DNA from: Vibrio hepatarius
Lineage (GTDB): Bacteria > Pseudomonadota > Gammaproteobacteria > Enterobacterales > Vibrionaceae
Direction of reading: 5' to 3'
Assembly (NCBI RefSeq): GCF_001274785.1
Contig: NZ_LHPI01000001.1
Span: 1,021,878 to 1,085,877, forward strand
Length of the DNA stretch: 64,000 nucleotides
Part shown: one piece after another, positions 27,220-36,787 of the stretch
Layout: each line of letters opens with the position of its first letter
Position numbering within the stretch: position 1 is the stretch's first letter
Position numbers and translations under genes: made by a program
Notes under the pieces: model-generated
Seen by the model: only the letters and a program-made list of their open reading frames with translations
Databases searched by the model: none
What the model was told of the DNA's origin: nothing

Positions 27220-28302
27220 TTAAGCGGGGATCTGCTGCGTAATGCAGTGAATGTTCCCTCCGCCGAGTAGAACCTCTCTCGACGGTATCGCGATGATTTG
27301 GTATTCCGGCATCGCGTTTTGCAAAATCTCGATCGCAACGGCATCGGTTTCTTCGTCCAGCATCGGCAAGAACACATGTCCGTTAACGATAAGAAAGTTG
27401 GCATAAGAAGCACTTAGGCGTTCGCCAGCTTGTCGGCTCATCCCTGAACTGGCATCAATACCATTAGCTTCGCGCTCGCTGTAATGCAGCGGACCCGGCA
27501 ATGGCAAACGGACAATTTCTATCTCGCGCCCTTTCGCATCTTGCTGCGATCTCAGTACTTGCTCTGCTTGACGAGACAACGCGTATTGCGGATCGCTTGG
27601 GTCATCGGTCCAACTCAGAACCACCTTACCCGGCGCGATCACGTGCATCAGGTTGTCAACATGGCCGTCTGTTTCGTCATTGAATAAACCATTTGGCAAC
27701 CAAATGATTTTTTCGATACCGAGATACACCTTTAACTGCTCTTCGATTTGCGCTTTGCTCAACTGCGGATTTCGCCCCGGACTGAGTAAGCACTCTTCTG
27801 TAGTGTAAAGCGTGCCTTCACCATCGGTGTGAATCGCCCCACCTTCAAGAACAAACGGAGCGCGGTAATAATCAATACCTATGATGTCGCACACCGAACC
27901 AGCGACAAGATCGTCCTGCTGCCAGTTATCGTAAAGCCCGTTGTATTCGCCGCCCCACGCGTTAAATTGCCAACTAATCCCACGGCGTTCACCCGCCTGA
28001 TTCACAAGCACGGTCGGTCCAATATCGCGCATCCACGCGTCGTTAAATGGGATTTCGACCAAACGTACATCTGAGTGGAGCATTTGACGTGCTCGGTCAA
28101 AGTTGTGCGAGCATACCGCCACGCAAACCTTGGTCACTTCCGCGATTAAGTTCGCGATTCTGGCAAAGGTTTCTTGCGCGGGTAACGCGCCATCTCGCCA
28201 GTTGTCTTTCCTTTCTGGCCACGCTAACCAAACTTCACTAACCGGCTGAAACTCAGCCGGAAAATAGAAGCCATCTTGCGCTGGTGTTGTCGATAACTTC
28301 AT
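27220..28302 (-). CDS. aguA: Agmatine deiminase
   Basis: Converts agmatine to N-carbamoylputrescine and ammonia. 360 residues. Family hallmarks include WPERKDNWR, the MRDIGPT segment, ETDGHVDN with catalytic His, and the nucleophilic Cys353 in GGGNIHCITQQ. Paired with aguB twelve bases upstream, so the locus can feed arginine-derived agmatine into putrescine. Confidence 0.95.
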   Translation of the reverse strand: MKLSTTPAQDGFYFPAEFQPVSEVWLAWPERKDNWRDGALPAQETFARIANLIAEVTKVCVAVCSHNFDRARQMLHSDVRLVEIPFNDAWMRDIGPTVLVNQAGERRGISWQFNAWGGEYNGLYDNWQQDDLVAGSVCDIIGIDYYRAPFVLEGGAIHTDGEGTLYTTEECLLSPGRNPQLSKAQIEEQLKVYLGIEKIIWLPNGLFNDETDGHVDNLMHVIAPGKVVLSWTDDPSDPQYALSRQAEQVLRSQQDAKGREIEIVRLPLPGPLHYSEREANGIDASSGMSRQAGERLSASYANFLIVNGHVFLPMLDEETDAVAIEILQNAMPEYQIIAIPSREVLLGGGNIHCITQQIPA

Positions 28303-28314
28303 TTTAACGCCTCT

Positions 28315-29181
28315 TTAAACAGCTAATTTACCAACGCTGGTGTAAAGGTCTGGACGACGGTCGCGGAACAAGCCCCACGCGTGACGCGCTTTCGCTGTCG
28401 CAGCGAGGTCGATTTCTGCGTAAATGATGGTTTCACCTTCACGTGGTGCTTCCGAAATTTTTGCACCGGTGTGGTCAGTGATAAAAGATGAGCCGTAGAA
28501 CGTGGTCTCGATACCATCATCAACTTCAGTGCCGACTCGGTTTGACGCGATGACTGGAACTAAATTGGCTGCCGAGTGACCTTGCATTGTACGTTGCCAG
28601 TGATCACGAGAATCCAGTGTTGGATCTTGAGGCTCAGAACCGATTGCAGTTGGATAGAAAATCGCTTCCGCGCCGTGTAGAGCCAAACTGCGTGCAAGCT
28701 CTGGAAACCACTGGTCCCAACAAATCCCAGCCCCAAACTTACCAAACTTTGTTTGCCACACTTTAAAACCGGTATCGCCAGGGCTAAAGTAGTACTTTTC
28801 GCTGTAACCCGGGCCATCAGGAATGTGTGACTTGCGGTAGTTATCTAATACCGTGCCATCTGCATCAATCATCACTAGCGAGTTAAAAAACGTATTGCCC
28901 GATTTTTCAAAGTAGCTGACAGGAATAACCACGCCGAGCTCTTTCGCCAACGCACTCATCTCTTTAATAAGACGACAATTCTCCGTTTCTTCCGCAAGCT
29001 CGAAATACTTCGCTTCTTGTCTTTTGCAGAAGTAAGGGGCAGCAAATAACTCTTGTGGAAGAATCACGTTCGCACCGTTTTGTGCTGCTTCACGAATCGC
29101 CTTTTTTGCTTTAGCTAAGTTATCTTCCAGATCCCAGCTTTTCGTCAGTTGAAGGGCCGCAAATTTCACTACTTTGCTCAT
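28315..29181 (-). CDS. aguB: N-carbamoylputrescine amidase
   Basis: Nitrilase-superfamily enzyme hydrolysing N-carbamoylputrescine to putrescine. 288 residues, with the Glu-Lys-Cys triad in LPQELF, YRKSHIPDG and GAGICWDQWFPE. Partner of aguA in the same operon. Confidence 0.95.
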   Translation of the reverse strand: MSKVVKFAALQLTKSWDLEDNLAKAKKAIREAAQNGANVILPQELFAAPYFCKRQEAKYFELAEETENCRLIKEMSALAKELGVVIPVSYFEKSGNTFFNSLVMIDADGTVLDNYRKSHIPDGPGYSEKYYFSPGDTGFKVWQTKFGKFGAGICWDQWFPELARSLALHGAEAIFYPTAIGSEPQDPTLDSRDHWQRTMQGHSAANLVPVIASNRVGTEVDDGIETTFYGSSFITDHTGAKISEAPREGETIIYAEIDLAATAKARHAWGLFRDRRPDLYTSVGKLAV

Positions 29182-29198
29182 TGGATATTCCTTATCTC

Positions 29199-30476
29199 TT
29201 AAATCGCCAGTTTGTCACGTAGGTTGTAGTAAGCCGCACCCATTGCCGTAAACGGAATTTGGAAGTGGCGGCCACCCGGGAAGGAGTAATGTTTCAGAGC
29301 AGCAAACGCGTCAAAACGTTCTGCGTGTCCTGTCAGGGTTTCAGCCAACAACTTGCCTGCTAGATGAGTACAAGTTACACCGTGACCGCTGTAGCCTTGT
29401 AGGTAATAAATGTTGTCTGCAAACGAGCCAAATTGCGGCATGCGTGAGTACGTCAGCAAGAAGTTACCCGTCCAGGTGTAATCAATCTTGATCCCTTTCA
29501 ACTGCGGGAAGACTTTTTCCATCTTAGGACGGATCAGTGCTTCGATGTTTTCTGGGTCACGCGCACCGTAAACCACGCCGCCTCCGAACAACAAACGCTT
29601 GTCAGCGGTTAATCGGAAGTAGTCAAGCAAGTAGTTACAGTCTTCAACGCAGTAGTCGCTGGTCAGCACTTGTTTGAGCTGCTCATCACTCAAAGGCTGA
29701 GTCGCCACCACTTGCGTGCCACACGGAATCGCTTTGTTACTGATGTTTGGCGCCAAACCGCCAAGGTAGGCGTTGCCTGCCAATACCACGTACTTACTTT
29801 TCACGCTGCCTTGCGCTGTTTTCACTACTGGGTTAATGCCTTTATCAATCGACACGACCGCCGACTGCTCAAAGACTTGACCACCCAGAGACGTAAACGC
29901 AGCGGCTTCACCTAACGCCAGTTTAAGCGGGTGAATGTGACCACCGCGCATATCCAGCAAACCGCCAGTGTACACTTTCGTACCTACCGCTTGTTCTACT
30001 TCTCCTGCGTCAAGCAGAGTCAGTTGGTCGTTGCCGTAACGCTCCCAGTTCTTCTTATGTTCTTCTAGCCCTTTGAGTTGTTTACTGTTCAGTGCCGTGA
30101 ACAAGCCGCCTTGCTTGTAATCGCAGTTGATGTCGTATTTGTCGATCAGGCCACGGATGATATCGCCGCCTTCAAAAATCATGTCGCACAGAGCTTTGGC
30201 TTGGTTTTGGTCGTAACGGCTTTCAATCACGTCAACATCTCGGCTGTAGCTATTAACGATTTGACCGCCGTTACGACCAGTTGCTCCAAAGCCCACTTTT
30301 GCGCTTTCTAGCACAACGACTTTAAAACCTTTTTCCGCTAGGTGTAGCGCAGAAGAAAGACCAGAGAACCCCGCACCGACTACACACACATCGCACTCGA
30401 TGTTGTCTTGCAGTTGTGGGTAATCCGGCATGTTTGGCACAGAGTGCGCGTAGAACGAATCCGTATGCTTGTTCAT
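29199..30476 (-). CDS. puuB: Gamma-glutamylputrescine oxidase (FAD-dependent)
   Basis: DAO-family flavoenzyme, 425 residues. The N-terminal dinucleotide fold VGAGFSGLSSALHLAEKG and GATGRNGGQI, and the C-terminal YLQGYSGHGVTCTHLAG, are typical of PuuB. It oxidises gamma-glutamylputrescine to the aminobutyraldehyde. The neighbours puuC, puuD and puuA supply the adjoining steps, which makes this assignment firmer than sequence alone. Confidence 0.92.
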   Translation of the reverse strand: MNKHTDSFYAHSVPNMPDYPQLQDNIECDVCVVGAGFSGLSSALHLAEKGFKVVVLESAKVGFGATGRNGGQIVNSYSRDVDVIESRYDQNQAKALCDMIFEGGDIIRGLIDKYDINCDYKQGGLFTALNSKQLKGLEEHKKNWERYGNDQLTLLDAGEVEQAVGTKVYTGGLLDMRGGHIHPLKLALGEAAAFTSLGGQVFEQSAVVSIDKGINPVVKTAQGSVKSKYVVLAGNAYLGGLAPNISNKAIPCGTQVVATQPLSDEQLKQVLTSDYCVEDCNYLLDYFRLTADKRLLFGGGVVYGARDPENIEALIRPKMEKVFPQLKGIKIDYTWTGNFLLTYSRMPQFGSFADNIYYLQGYSGHGVTCTHLAGKLLAETLTGHAERFDAFAALKHYSFPGGRHFQIPFTAMGAAYYNLRDKLAI

Positions 30477-30513
30477 AGAACTATTCCTTTATTTATCGTA
30501 ATCGTCAGCAGGC

Positions 30514-31998
30514 TTAAGAATGGAGGCGAATCCAAGTGGTTTTGGTTTCAGTGAATTTTTCAATCGCGTGTAGAGACTTGTCTCGACCATTTCCGCTCAT
30601 TTTGAACCCACCAAATGGGACCGTCATATCACCTTCGTTGTAGTTGTTAACCCAAACCGAGCCGGCTTGCAGTTGTTTTGCTACGCGATGAACACGGTTG
30701 ATATTGCTACTCCAAAGTGCAGCGCCTAAGCCGTACTTCGAATCATTAGCGATCTCAATTGCTTGCGCTTCATCTTTGAATGAAATGACACAAAGCACCG
30801 GACCAAAAATTTCCTCTTGAGCGACACGCATCTTGTTGTCGACGTTGTCTAAAATGGTTGGCGAAACAAACGCGCCTTGCCCATCGACATCACCGCCACA
30901 ACGTACGTTTGCGCCGTCGGATTCGCCCAATGAGATGTATTCCAACACTTTTGATTTATGGTCTTGGTCGATCAGCGCGCCCATGGATGAACTTGGGTCC
31001 ATTGGGTCTTTTGGTGTGAACGCTTTCGACGCTTGAATCACTTTTTCTATGAACTGTTCTTTAATGCTTTCGTGAACGAGCAGACGAGTTGCCGCGACGC
31101 ACACCTCACCTTGGTTATAGAAACACCCTGCAGCGGTTTCTGCTGCTGCGCGGTCTAAATCATCACAATCGTCAAACACGATATTTGCGTTTTTACCGCC
31201 CGCTTCGGCAAATACACGCTTTAGGTTGCTCTCACCCGAGCTAACCATCAGTTGACCAGCGATACGCGTCGAGCCTGTGAATGCGATGCAGTCTACGTCT
31301 TGGTGTTTCGCCAGCGCGTCGCCAGCTTCATGACCATAACCCGTCACGACTTGGAAAACGCCTGTTGGCAAGCCCGCTTGAGACGCAAGTTGGCCTAAGA
31401 AGATAGCGGTCAGTGATGACTTCTCTGAGGGTTTTAAGATCACGCTGTTACCAGCCGATAAAGCAGGGCCAAGCTTCCAGCACGCGAGCCAAAGTGGGAA
31501 GTTCCACGGCACAACTGCAGCAACCACGCCAATTGGCTGATGAGAAATAAAAGCGTGTACGTCTTTTTCTGTTGGGGCAACTTCACCGTACACTTTGTCG
31601 ATCGCTTCGGCGTACCAGCGCAAAGAGCTCGCCGCGCCAGGAATATCGGTAGAGAAGCTGTGAGAGATAGGTTTACCAGTATCAAGAGTTTCTAGCAGTG
31701 CTAACTCTTCTTGGTGTTGGTCAATCAGGTCAGCAAACTGCTTAAGTACCGCTTTGCGATGAGCTGGGCTACTCTCGCTCCACTGGCCTGATTGAAATGC
31801 TTGACGAGCGTACGATACGGCAAGGTCGACATCTTCACTCTGACAACGGGCGATCTCGGTAAATATTTCGTCTGTCGCGGGATTCACGACAGGGATCGTT
31901 TGTCCACTTAATGCCGCGCTGTACTCGCCGTTTATGTACGCCCTGTTTTCGATGTTTAGATTGTTTTTTAGCTCTATCCATTGCTCTTGGGTTTTCAT
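30514..31998 (-). CDS. puuC: Gamma-glutamyl-gamma-aminobutyraldehyde dehydrogenase
   Basis: NAD(P)-dependent aldehyde dehydrogenase, 494 residues. Catalytic Glu is in VFAEAGGKNAN and catalytic Cys in NQGEVCVAATR; the VPWNFPLWLACWK and FTGSTRIAG cofactor segments are present. By position between puuB and puuR it oxidises gamma-glutamyl-GABA-aldehyde to gamma-glutamyl-GABA. Confidence 0.92.
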   Translation of the reverse strand: MKTQEQWIELKNNLNIENRAYINGEYSAALSGQTIPVVNPATDEIFTEIARCQSEDVDLAVSYARQAFQSGQWSESSPAHRKAVLKQFADLIDQHQEELALLETLDTGKPISHSFSTDIPGAASSLRWYAEAIDKVYGEVAPTEKDVHAFISHQPIGVVAAVVPWNFPLWLACWKLGPALSAGNSVILKPSEKSSLTAIFLGQLASQAGLPTGVFQVVTGYGHEAGDALAKHQDVDCIAFTGSTRIAGQLMVSSGESNLKRVFAEAGGKNANIVFDDCDDLDRAAAETAAGCFYNQGEVCVAATRLLVHESIKEQFIEKVIQASKAFTPKDPMDPSSSMGALIDQDHKSKVLEYISLGESDGANVRCGGDVDGQGAFVSPTILDNVDNKMRVAQEEIFGPVLCVISFKDEAQAIEIANDSKYGLGAALWSSNINRVHRVAKQLQAGSVWVNNYNEGDMTVPFGGFKMSGNGRDKSLHAIEKFTETKTTWIRLHS

Positions 31999-32033
31999 AC
32001 GCTCTCCTTGTGATCACACAAGGCAAGCGCCAC

Positions 32034-32591
32034 TTAGAATGTGGTCGGCGTATGCGCACTTATCATTCGACAAGCCTTGTCTGTGTGATTCGTAAATCTG
32101 TGTGGCTGCGTCGTATCAATAACGTACGACTCGCCGGCTTTGATGACGTGAGACTTTCCTTTGTATTCCAGAGTGATTTCACCCTCTAATACGGTGCCAA
32201 TCTCTTCGCCTTCGTGTTTAATTTCTGCCGCACCAGTCGTTCCGTGTGGTGCGTACTCTTCGATCAAGAATCCGATAACCTGATCTTTGCTGCCGTTTGT
32301 CACCAATTTCATCGAAACTGACTCGCTACCCATCTCAACTAGCTCTGTTGGAGGCACGACAACCTTCACTTCATCGCTCGTGGTTTGTTCAAAAATGAAA
32401 AACTCTGATAGTGATAAAGAAAATACATTGACGATTTTTTGTAGCGAGCTGACAGACGGGCTCACTTTGCCATTCTCGATTGAAGAAATAGCGCTATGGG
32501 TAATACCAGCTCGTTCTGCTAGTTCCCTTTGTGACAATCCATGTTTTTTTCGTAACTGAACAATATTTTTACCAATCTCTTGATTGTCCAT
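32034..32591 (-). CDS. puuR: Transcriptional repressor of putrescine utilisation
   Basis: 185 residues: an XRE-type helix-turn-helix (residues 10-65, LRKKHGLSQRELAERAGITHSAISSIE) and a C-terminal cupin (about 110-182, PHGTTGAAEIKHEGEE and GESYVIDTTQPHRF). This is the PuuR layout; E. coli PuuR represses puu genes and is relieved by putrescine. Candidate operators are the repeated TTTAAACTA motifs between puuD and puuA. Confidence 0.92.
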   Translation of the reverse strand: MDNQEIGKNIVQLRKKHGLSQRELAERAGITHSAISSIENGKVSPSVSSLQKIVNVFSLSLSEFFIFEQTTSDEVKVVVPPTELVEMGSESVSMKLVTNGSKDQVIGFLIEEYAPHGTTGAAEIKHEGEEIGTVLEGEITLEYKGKSHVIKAGESYVIDTTQPHRFTNHTDKACRMISAHTPTTF

Positions 32592-32608
32592 TCATGCAGC
32601 TCCAAACG

Positions 32609-33355
32609 TTAACGTGAGGCTGCCATAATAAACTCTTTAAATAATATTTGTGAGAAATGATTCGATTTTGCTTTCCATTCTGGGTGCCACTGAACACCTA
32701 CGAAGAATTTTTGCTGCGGTAGGCTAAAGGCTTCTATCAGGCCGTCCGGGGCCTTAGCTTCTACTTGTAGTTGCGGAGCGAGCTGATCTACACCTTGGTT
32801 ATGCAGCGTGTTCACTTCAAAAAAGGCGGTGCTTTCCCAATGATTCTGTACCAGCCATTGCTCGAACAAACTCTGCTTTTGAACCAATACGGCGTGTGCC
32901 GGCGCATACTTTTGTTCGAAATCTTCAACAGGCGACTCGCGATGGTCATTGAAGCCAGACTCATGAACCGCCGGATTCAACGTGCCCCCAAGTGCGACAT
33001 TCATCTCTTGAAAACCACGACAAATGCCAAGGCAAGGAATGTTTTGGTCAACCGCATGGCGAATCAAGGTGAGCGATAGCTCGTCACGGGCTTCGTCCTT
33101 TTTATTCTCAGTGTGCGTCGCGTTATAACGGTGTGGAGCAACGTTAGAATGACTACCTGGAAACAAGAAGCCATCGCACAACTTTAAGATAGGCGCGATT
33201 TCATCACCTGACATTTCTGGAGCCAACATAATCGGTAGCCCGCCAAAGTCTTTGACTGCGCGAAGATAAAAATCATTGACCGCTTGTATTTGATAACCAC
33301 CCAACTGCTTGGTGCAGCTAACAACGCCAATGATGGGTTTGCGTGTTCCTGACAT
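32609..33355 (-). CDS. puuD: Gamma-glutamyl-gamma-aminobutyrate hydrolase
   Basis: Class I glutamine-amidotransferase-like hydrolase, 248 residues. The nucleophile Cys is in CLGICRGFQEMNVALGG and the His in VGVQWHPEW. It releases GABA and glutamate from gamma-glutamyl-GABA. First gene of the eight-gene minus-strand operon, followed by puuR after 17 bp. Confidence 0.93.
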   Translation of the reverse strand: MSGTRKPIIGVVSCTKQLGGYQIQAVNDFYLRAVKDFGGLPIMLAPEMSGDEIAPILKLCDGFLFPGSHSNVAPHRYNATHTENKKDEARDELSLTLIRHAVDQNIPCLGICRGFQEMNVALGGTLNPAVHESGFNDHRESPVEDFEQKYAPAHAVLVQKQSLFEQWLVQNHWESTAFFEVNTLHNQGVDQLAPQLQVEAKAPDGLIEAFSLPQQKFFVGVQWHPEWKAKSNHFSQILFKEFIMAASR

Positions 33356-33694
33356 GACATTTCCATGTTCGATTTATTTAACATTTAAACTACAAACCAT
33401 GTACAAAATTATCAACACAGATATTTAAAAATGTAACAAAAACGTGATTCCTGCCACTTTTTTAACCAATAAAAGCGATATTTCTGCTCATTATATTGAA
33501 CAAAATAAAATCGACTGTTAAAAAATAGTTAACAAAAACACGCAAAACAAACCAGCTAAAGCCAAAAAACACAATATAAGTGTTTGTTTAAACTAAAGAT
33601 AAATGAATAAAACCGCACTTCCATCAATAAGGTGTAAGTTAATTGTTAATTTACTTATCTGTAGTTTAACTCGTCAGGCTAATTGGAGAAGTAC
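33356..33694. promoter_or_regulatory. Divergent puuD / puuA control region
   Basis: A 339-bp AT-rich region with no gene. It has three copies of TTTAAACTA: ATTTAAACTAC at 33383-33393, GTTTAAACTA at 33586-33595 and an inverted copy TAGTTTAA at 33662-33669. Two lie close to the gene starts. They are plausible PuuR operators but do not match the E. coli puu box. Confidence 0.5.
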
Positions 33695-35038
33695 ATGGAA
33701 TTGTATCTACAGGAAGTACAAAATTTTAAACAACAGTGGCCTGATATTGAGTTTATCGACCTTATCTTTACCGATATTAACGCTACCCCTAGGGGGAAAA
33801 GAATCCCAGTAAGTGCACTGGATAAGCTCAGCAAAGGTGTCGCGCTGCCTCTTTCTACTATTACGCTAGATACCAAAGGTAACGTGGTCGAATCTGCAGG
33901 GTTGGGAGAAGATTTGGGTGAACCAGATAATCTGTGCTTTCCCGTGAGTGGCACGTTGATGCCAACCGCAAAAGAGCAAGTTGGCCAAGTGCTGTTAAGT
34001 ATGATGGACGACAGCGGTGAGAAACCGAATCGATTGTTCATTCGCAATATTCTTGCTGAGATGCTGCAAAAGCTGCACGCTAAAGACCAATATCCGTGTG
34101 TTGCTCTCGAGCTTGAGTTTTATTTGGTTGATAAAAAACGTGGCGAAAACGGTGAGCCGTTAACCGCGATTAACCCAACCAAGAAAACACGTGAGAAAGA
34201 CACGGAAGTTTACGATTTAGATGGATTAGACGACTACGCGGATTTCCTAACTGACCTAAACCGCGTCGCCCTAGAGCAAGGTTTAAATACCTCTGGTGCC
34301 TTATCTGAATCTGCACCGGGGCAATTCGAGATTAACTTTAATCATTCCAAAGATGTGCTTAGAGCCTGTGACGAGATCATCATCGCCAAGCGTTTGATTC
34401 GACAAATCGCGCATCAACATGGTTTCGATGCAACATTCATGGCAAAACCGTTTGGCGAACAAGCGGGCAATGGCATGCACATTCACTTGAGCTTAGTTGA
34501 TAAAGACGGTAACAATCACTTTAGTCAACCAGACGGTCAAGCAAGCTCCCTCTTCTATCAAACCATGGCTGCGATGCTTGAACAAACATCCGATGCCATG
34601 GCGCTGATCTGTCCTAACGTTAACTCTTACCGCCGCTTTGTTCCTGGTGCTTACGTCCCGACGAAAGCCGATTGGGGCGAGAACCACCGCGGTGTTGCAT
34701 TGCGTGTGCCTATCAGCGATAGCAAAAACCGCCGCATTGAGCACCGCATTGCCGGCGCTGACGTTAACCCTTACATTCTCGCTGCAGTAGTACTTTCCGC
34801 GGTATTAGCGAGTGAAAACTATACCAAAGACCAATGTCCACCGACTCTCAGTGAAGATGCGATTGAGTTGCCGCTGCGTATGTCAGAAGCTCTCGAGCAA
34901 CTGGAACGCAGTGAGCTGGCTCAATACATCTCAAGGGACTTTATCGATTTGTATCTAGCTTGCAAACGGAGTGAACTCGCAGAGTTTGAGCGAGCGATTA
35001 CTCCTCTGGAAATCGACTGGATGTTGCACTCGGCATAA
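33695..35038 (+). CDS. puuA: Gamma-glutamylputrescine synthetase
   Basis: Glutamine-synthetase-family ligase that joins glutamate to putrescine using ATP, opening the Puu pathway. 447 residues from the ATG at 33695 with GGAGAA six bases upstream (in-frame TTG at 33683 rejected). GS motifs include the ELEFYLVD metal ligands, GQFEINF, the NGMHIHLSLVD segment and the ENHRGVALRVP region. Divergent from puuD; followed by a transporter gene nine bases later. Confidence 0.93.
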   Translation: MELYLQEVQNFKQQWPDIEFIDLIFTDINATPRGKRIPVSALDKLSKGVALPLSTITLDTKGNVVESAGLGEDLGEPDNLCFPVSGTLMPTAKEQVGQVLLSMMDDSGEKPNRLFIRNILAEMLQKLHAKDQYPCVALELEFYLVDKKRGENGEPLTAINPTKKTREKDTEVYDLDGLDDYADFLTDLNRVALEQGLNTSGALSESAPGQFEINFNHSKDVLRACDEIIIAKRLIRQIAHQHGFDATFMAKPFGEQAGNGMHIHLSLVDKDGNNHFSQPDGQASSLFYQTMAAMLEQTSDAMALICPNVNSYRRFVPGAYVPTKADWGENHRGVALRVPISDSKNRRIEHRIAGADVNPYILAAVVLSAVLASENYTKDQCPPTLSEDAIELPLRMSEALEQLERSELAQYISRDFIDLYLACKRSELAEFERAITPLEIDWMLHSA

Positions 35039-35047
35039 ACAAAGGAA

Positions 35048-36532
35048 ATGCACTTTATGACTACGCAAACAAAGGCGATGGATGCGCCGCTTAAAATCAA
35101 CATTCAACACATCATTGTCTCTCTTATCTCTATTGCAACGTTCGTATTTTTTACGACCATAGGGCTGAACCACCAAGAGGGACAAGCTTATGGATGGATG
35201 AGCCTTTTACCTACTGCACTGGTGTTAGTTTTCGCTCTGACAACACACCGCACGGTAGAAGCGCTCTTTAGCGGCGCAATTGCAGGGGTTCTACTTCTCA
35301 ACCCAACCGAAGCGGTAGAACAGATCGTTGATATTTCAATGAGCGTGATGATGGACGAAACCATCGCTTGGATCATCCTAGTATGTGGTCTGATGGGCGG
35401 TTTGATCGCGGTGTTGGAGAAAGGCGGCAGTATTTTAAGCTTCTCTGACATGCTGGTCACGAAAGTAAAGAGTCGTAAGCAATCAATGCTAATGACGTTT
35501 GCTTTGGGTATTCTGATCTTTATCGATGACTACCTCAACGCGATTGCGATTTCTTCCTCGATGAAGAAAGTCACTGACGGCTACCAAATCTCTCGTGAAA
35601 AACTTTCTTACTTAGTCGACTCTACTGCTGCGCCTATTTGTATCCTTGTACCAATTTCCACTTGGGCAATTTTCTTTAGCTCGCTGCTAGAAGCAAACGG
35701 CGTGGCAGAAGCTGGTGAGGGTATCAAAGCGTATATTGAAGCGATTCCATACATGGCGTACGGCTGGGTAACTTTGGTGATTGTTCTGCTGGTTGCAATG
35801 GAAAAAATCCCAGACTTAGGCGCTATGAAAAAGGCTGAGCAGCGTGCGAAGAATGGTCAGGTACGTCCAGACGGCGCGACAGATGTCGATTTTGGCTCTG
35901 ATGTGTCTGCGCACACCAATCCAACGATGGGACTTATCAACTTCCTATTGCCAATGATCGTCCTTGTTGCGGCAAGCTGGTACTTCGGTATCGACCTACT
36001 GGCGGGTGTTTTTGTCGCACTGATCTTTACCATCAGTTTCTACGGCGCGCAAAAGCTGATTTCGATGAACGATATGTTCGAAGCGGTTTACGACGGCATT
36101 AAAGTGATGCTTCTACCTTTGGCTACGGTTATTGGTGGTTTCATGCTGAAATCGGTCAACGACTCTTTAGGTGTCACCCAATATGTGATTGAAACCGTGA
36201 GTCCTTACCTATCGCCGTCTTACTTCCCTGCAATTATCTTTATGATTACGGGTGCGTTGGTATTCGCGACTGCTTCCTCTTGGGGAACGTTCGCAGTGGC
36301 GATGCCAATTGTTCTACCTCTGGGCGAACAACTGGGTGTACCACTACATTTAACCGTCGCAGCGCTATTGTCTGCATCAGCAGCGGGGAGCCACTCATGC
36401 TTCTTCAGTGACTCGACTGTTCTATCTGCGCAAGGTTCTGGTTGTACATCAATGCAACACGCGACAACTCAGTTCCCTTATGCTCTGATCGGTATTATTG
36501 CCACCGCGATTTTCTTCTTAATTATCGCGTAA
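35048..36532 (+). CDS. NhaC-family Na+/H+ antiporter-like transporter
   Basis: 494 residues, about twelve helices. Family features include IFIDDYLNAIAISSSMKKV and SHSCFFSDSTVLSAQGSGC. NhaC-type proteins exchange Na+ for H+ or for organic cations and amino acids. Its tight coupling to puuA suggests it imports putrescine, agmatine or a related substrate, though that is inference. The ATG at 35057 is an alternative start. Confidence 0.8.
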   Translation: MHFMTTQTKAMDAPLKINIQHIIVSLISIATFVFFTTIGLNHQEGQAYGWMSLLPTALVLVFALTTHRTVEALFSGAIAGVLLLNPTEAVEQIVDISMSVMMDETIAWIILVCGLMGGLIAVLEKGGSILSFSDMLVTKVKSRKQSMLMTFALGILIFIDDYLNAIAISSSMKKVTDGYQISREKLSYLVDSTAAPICILVPISTWAIFFSSLLEANGVAEAGEGIKAYIEAIPYMAYGWVTLVIVLLVAMEKIPDLGAMKKAEQRAKNGQVRPDGATDVDFGSDVSAHTNPTMGLINFLLPMIVLVAASWYFGIDLLAGVFVALIFTISFYGAQKLISMNDMFEAVYDGIKVMLLPLATVIGGFMLKSVNDSLGVTQYVIETVSPYLSPSYFPAIIFMITGALVFATASSWGTFAVAMPIVLPLGEQLGVPLHLTVAALLSASAAGSHSCFFSDSTVLSAQGSGCTSMQHATTQFPYALIGIIATAIFFLIIA

Positions 36533-36552
36533 CACTGCACTATCAAACGCCT

Positions 36553-36580
36553 AAAGCCCCGCTAATTTTAGCGGGGCTTT
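36553..36580 (+). terminator. Rho-independent terminator
   Basis: A 12-bp perfect stem (36553-36564 with 36569-36580) and 4-nt loop. It ends the puuA-transporter unit and is the last ordinary chromosomal signal before the integron array. Confidence 0.88.
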
Positions 36581-36716
36581 GTGTTTGCGAAATTGAATGT
36601 ATTGACCCAAAAAGGCATACGCTGTTTAAAATCAGCAATTGAAGAAGTGTTTTAGCCGGTGCAGCTATTCTGCGCAACAAATTTAGAGTGTAAGTCTATC
36701 CTAGCAACTTTGAACT

Positions 36717-36771
36717 CATAGCCCTTAAGAAAGTGGGAGCACCAAACATCGGATAAGCGTTTTATTATGCG
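36717..36771 (-). repeat. Possible attC remnant at the array edge
   Basis: The segment starting CATAGCCCTTAAG and ending AAGCGTTTTATTATGCG looks like a collapsed attC: the right end differs by one or two bases from the common AAGCGTTTGTTATGC, with most of the middle deleted. If real, it makes the next gene the last cassette. Confidence 0.35.
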
Positions 36772-36787
36772 ATTTGTCAATGAGTTC

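Noticed and set aside
33356..33694. E. coli-type PuuR box
   Set aside because: No good match to the E. coli puu operator found; only the TTTAAACTA repeats remain as candidates.
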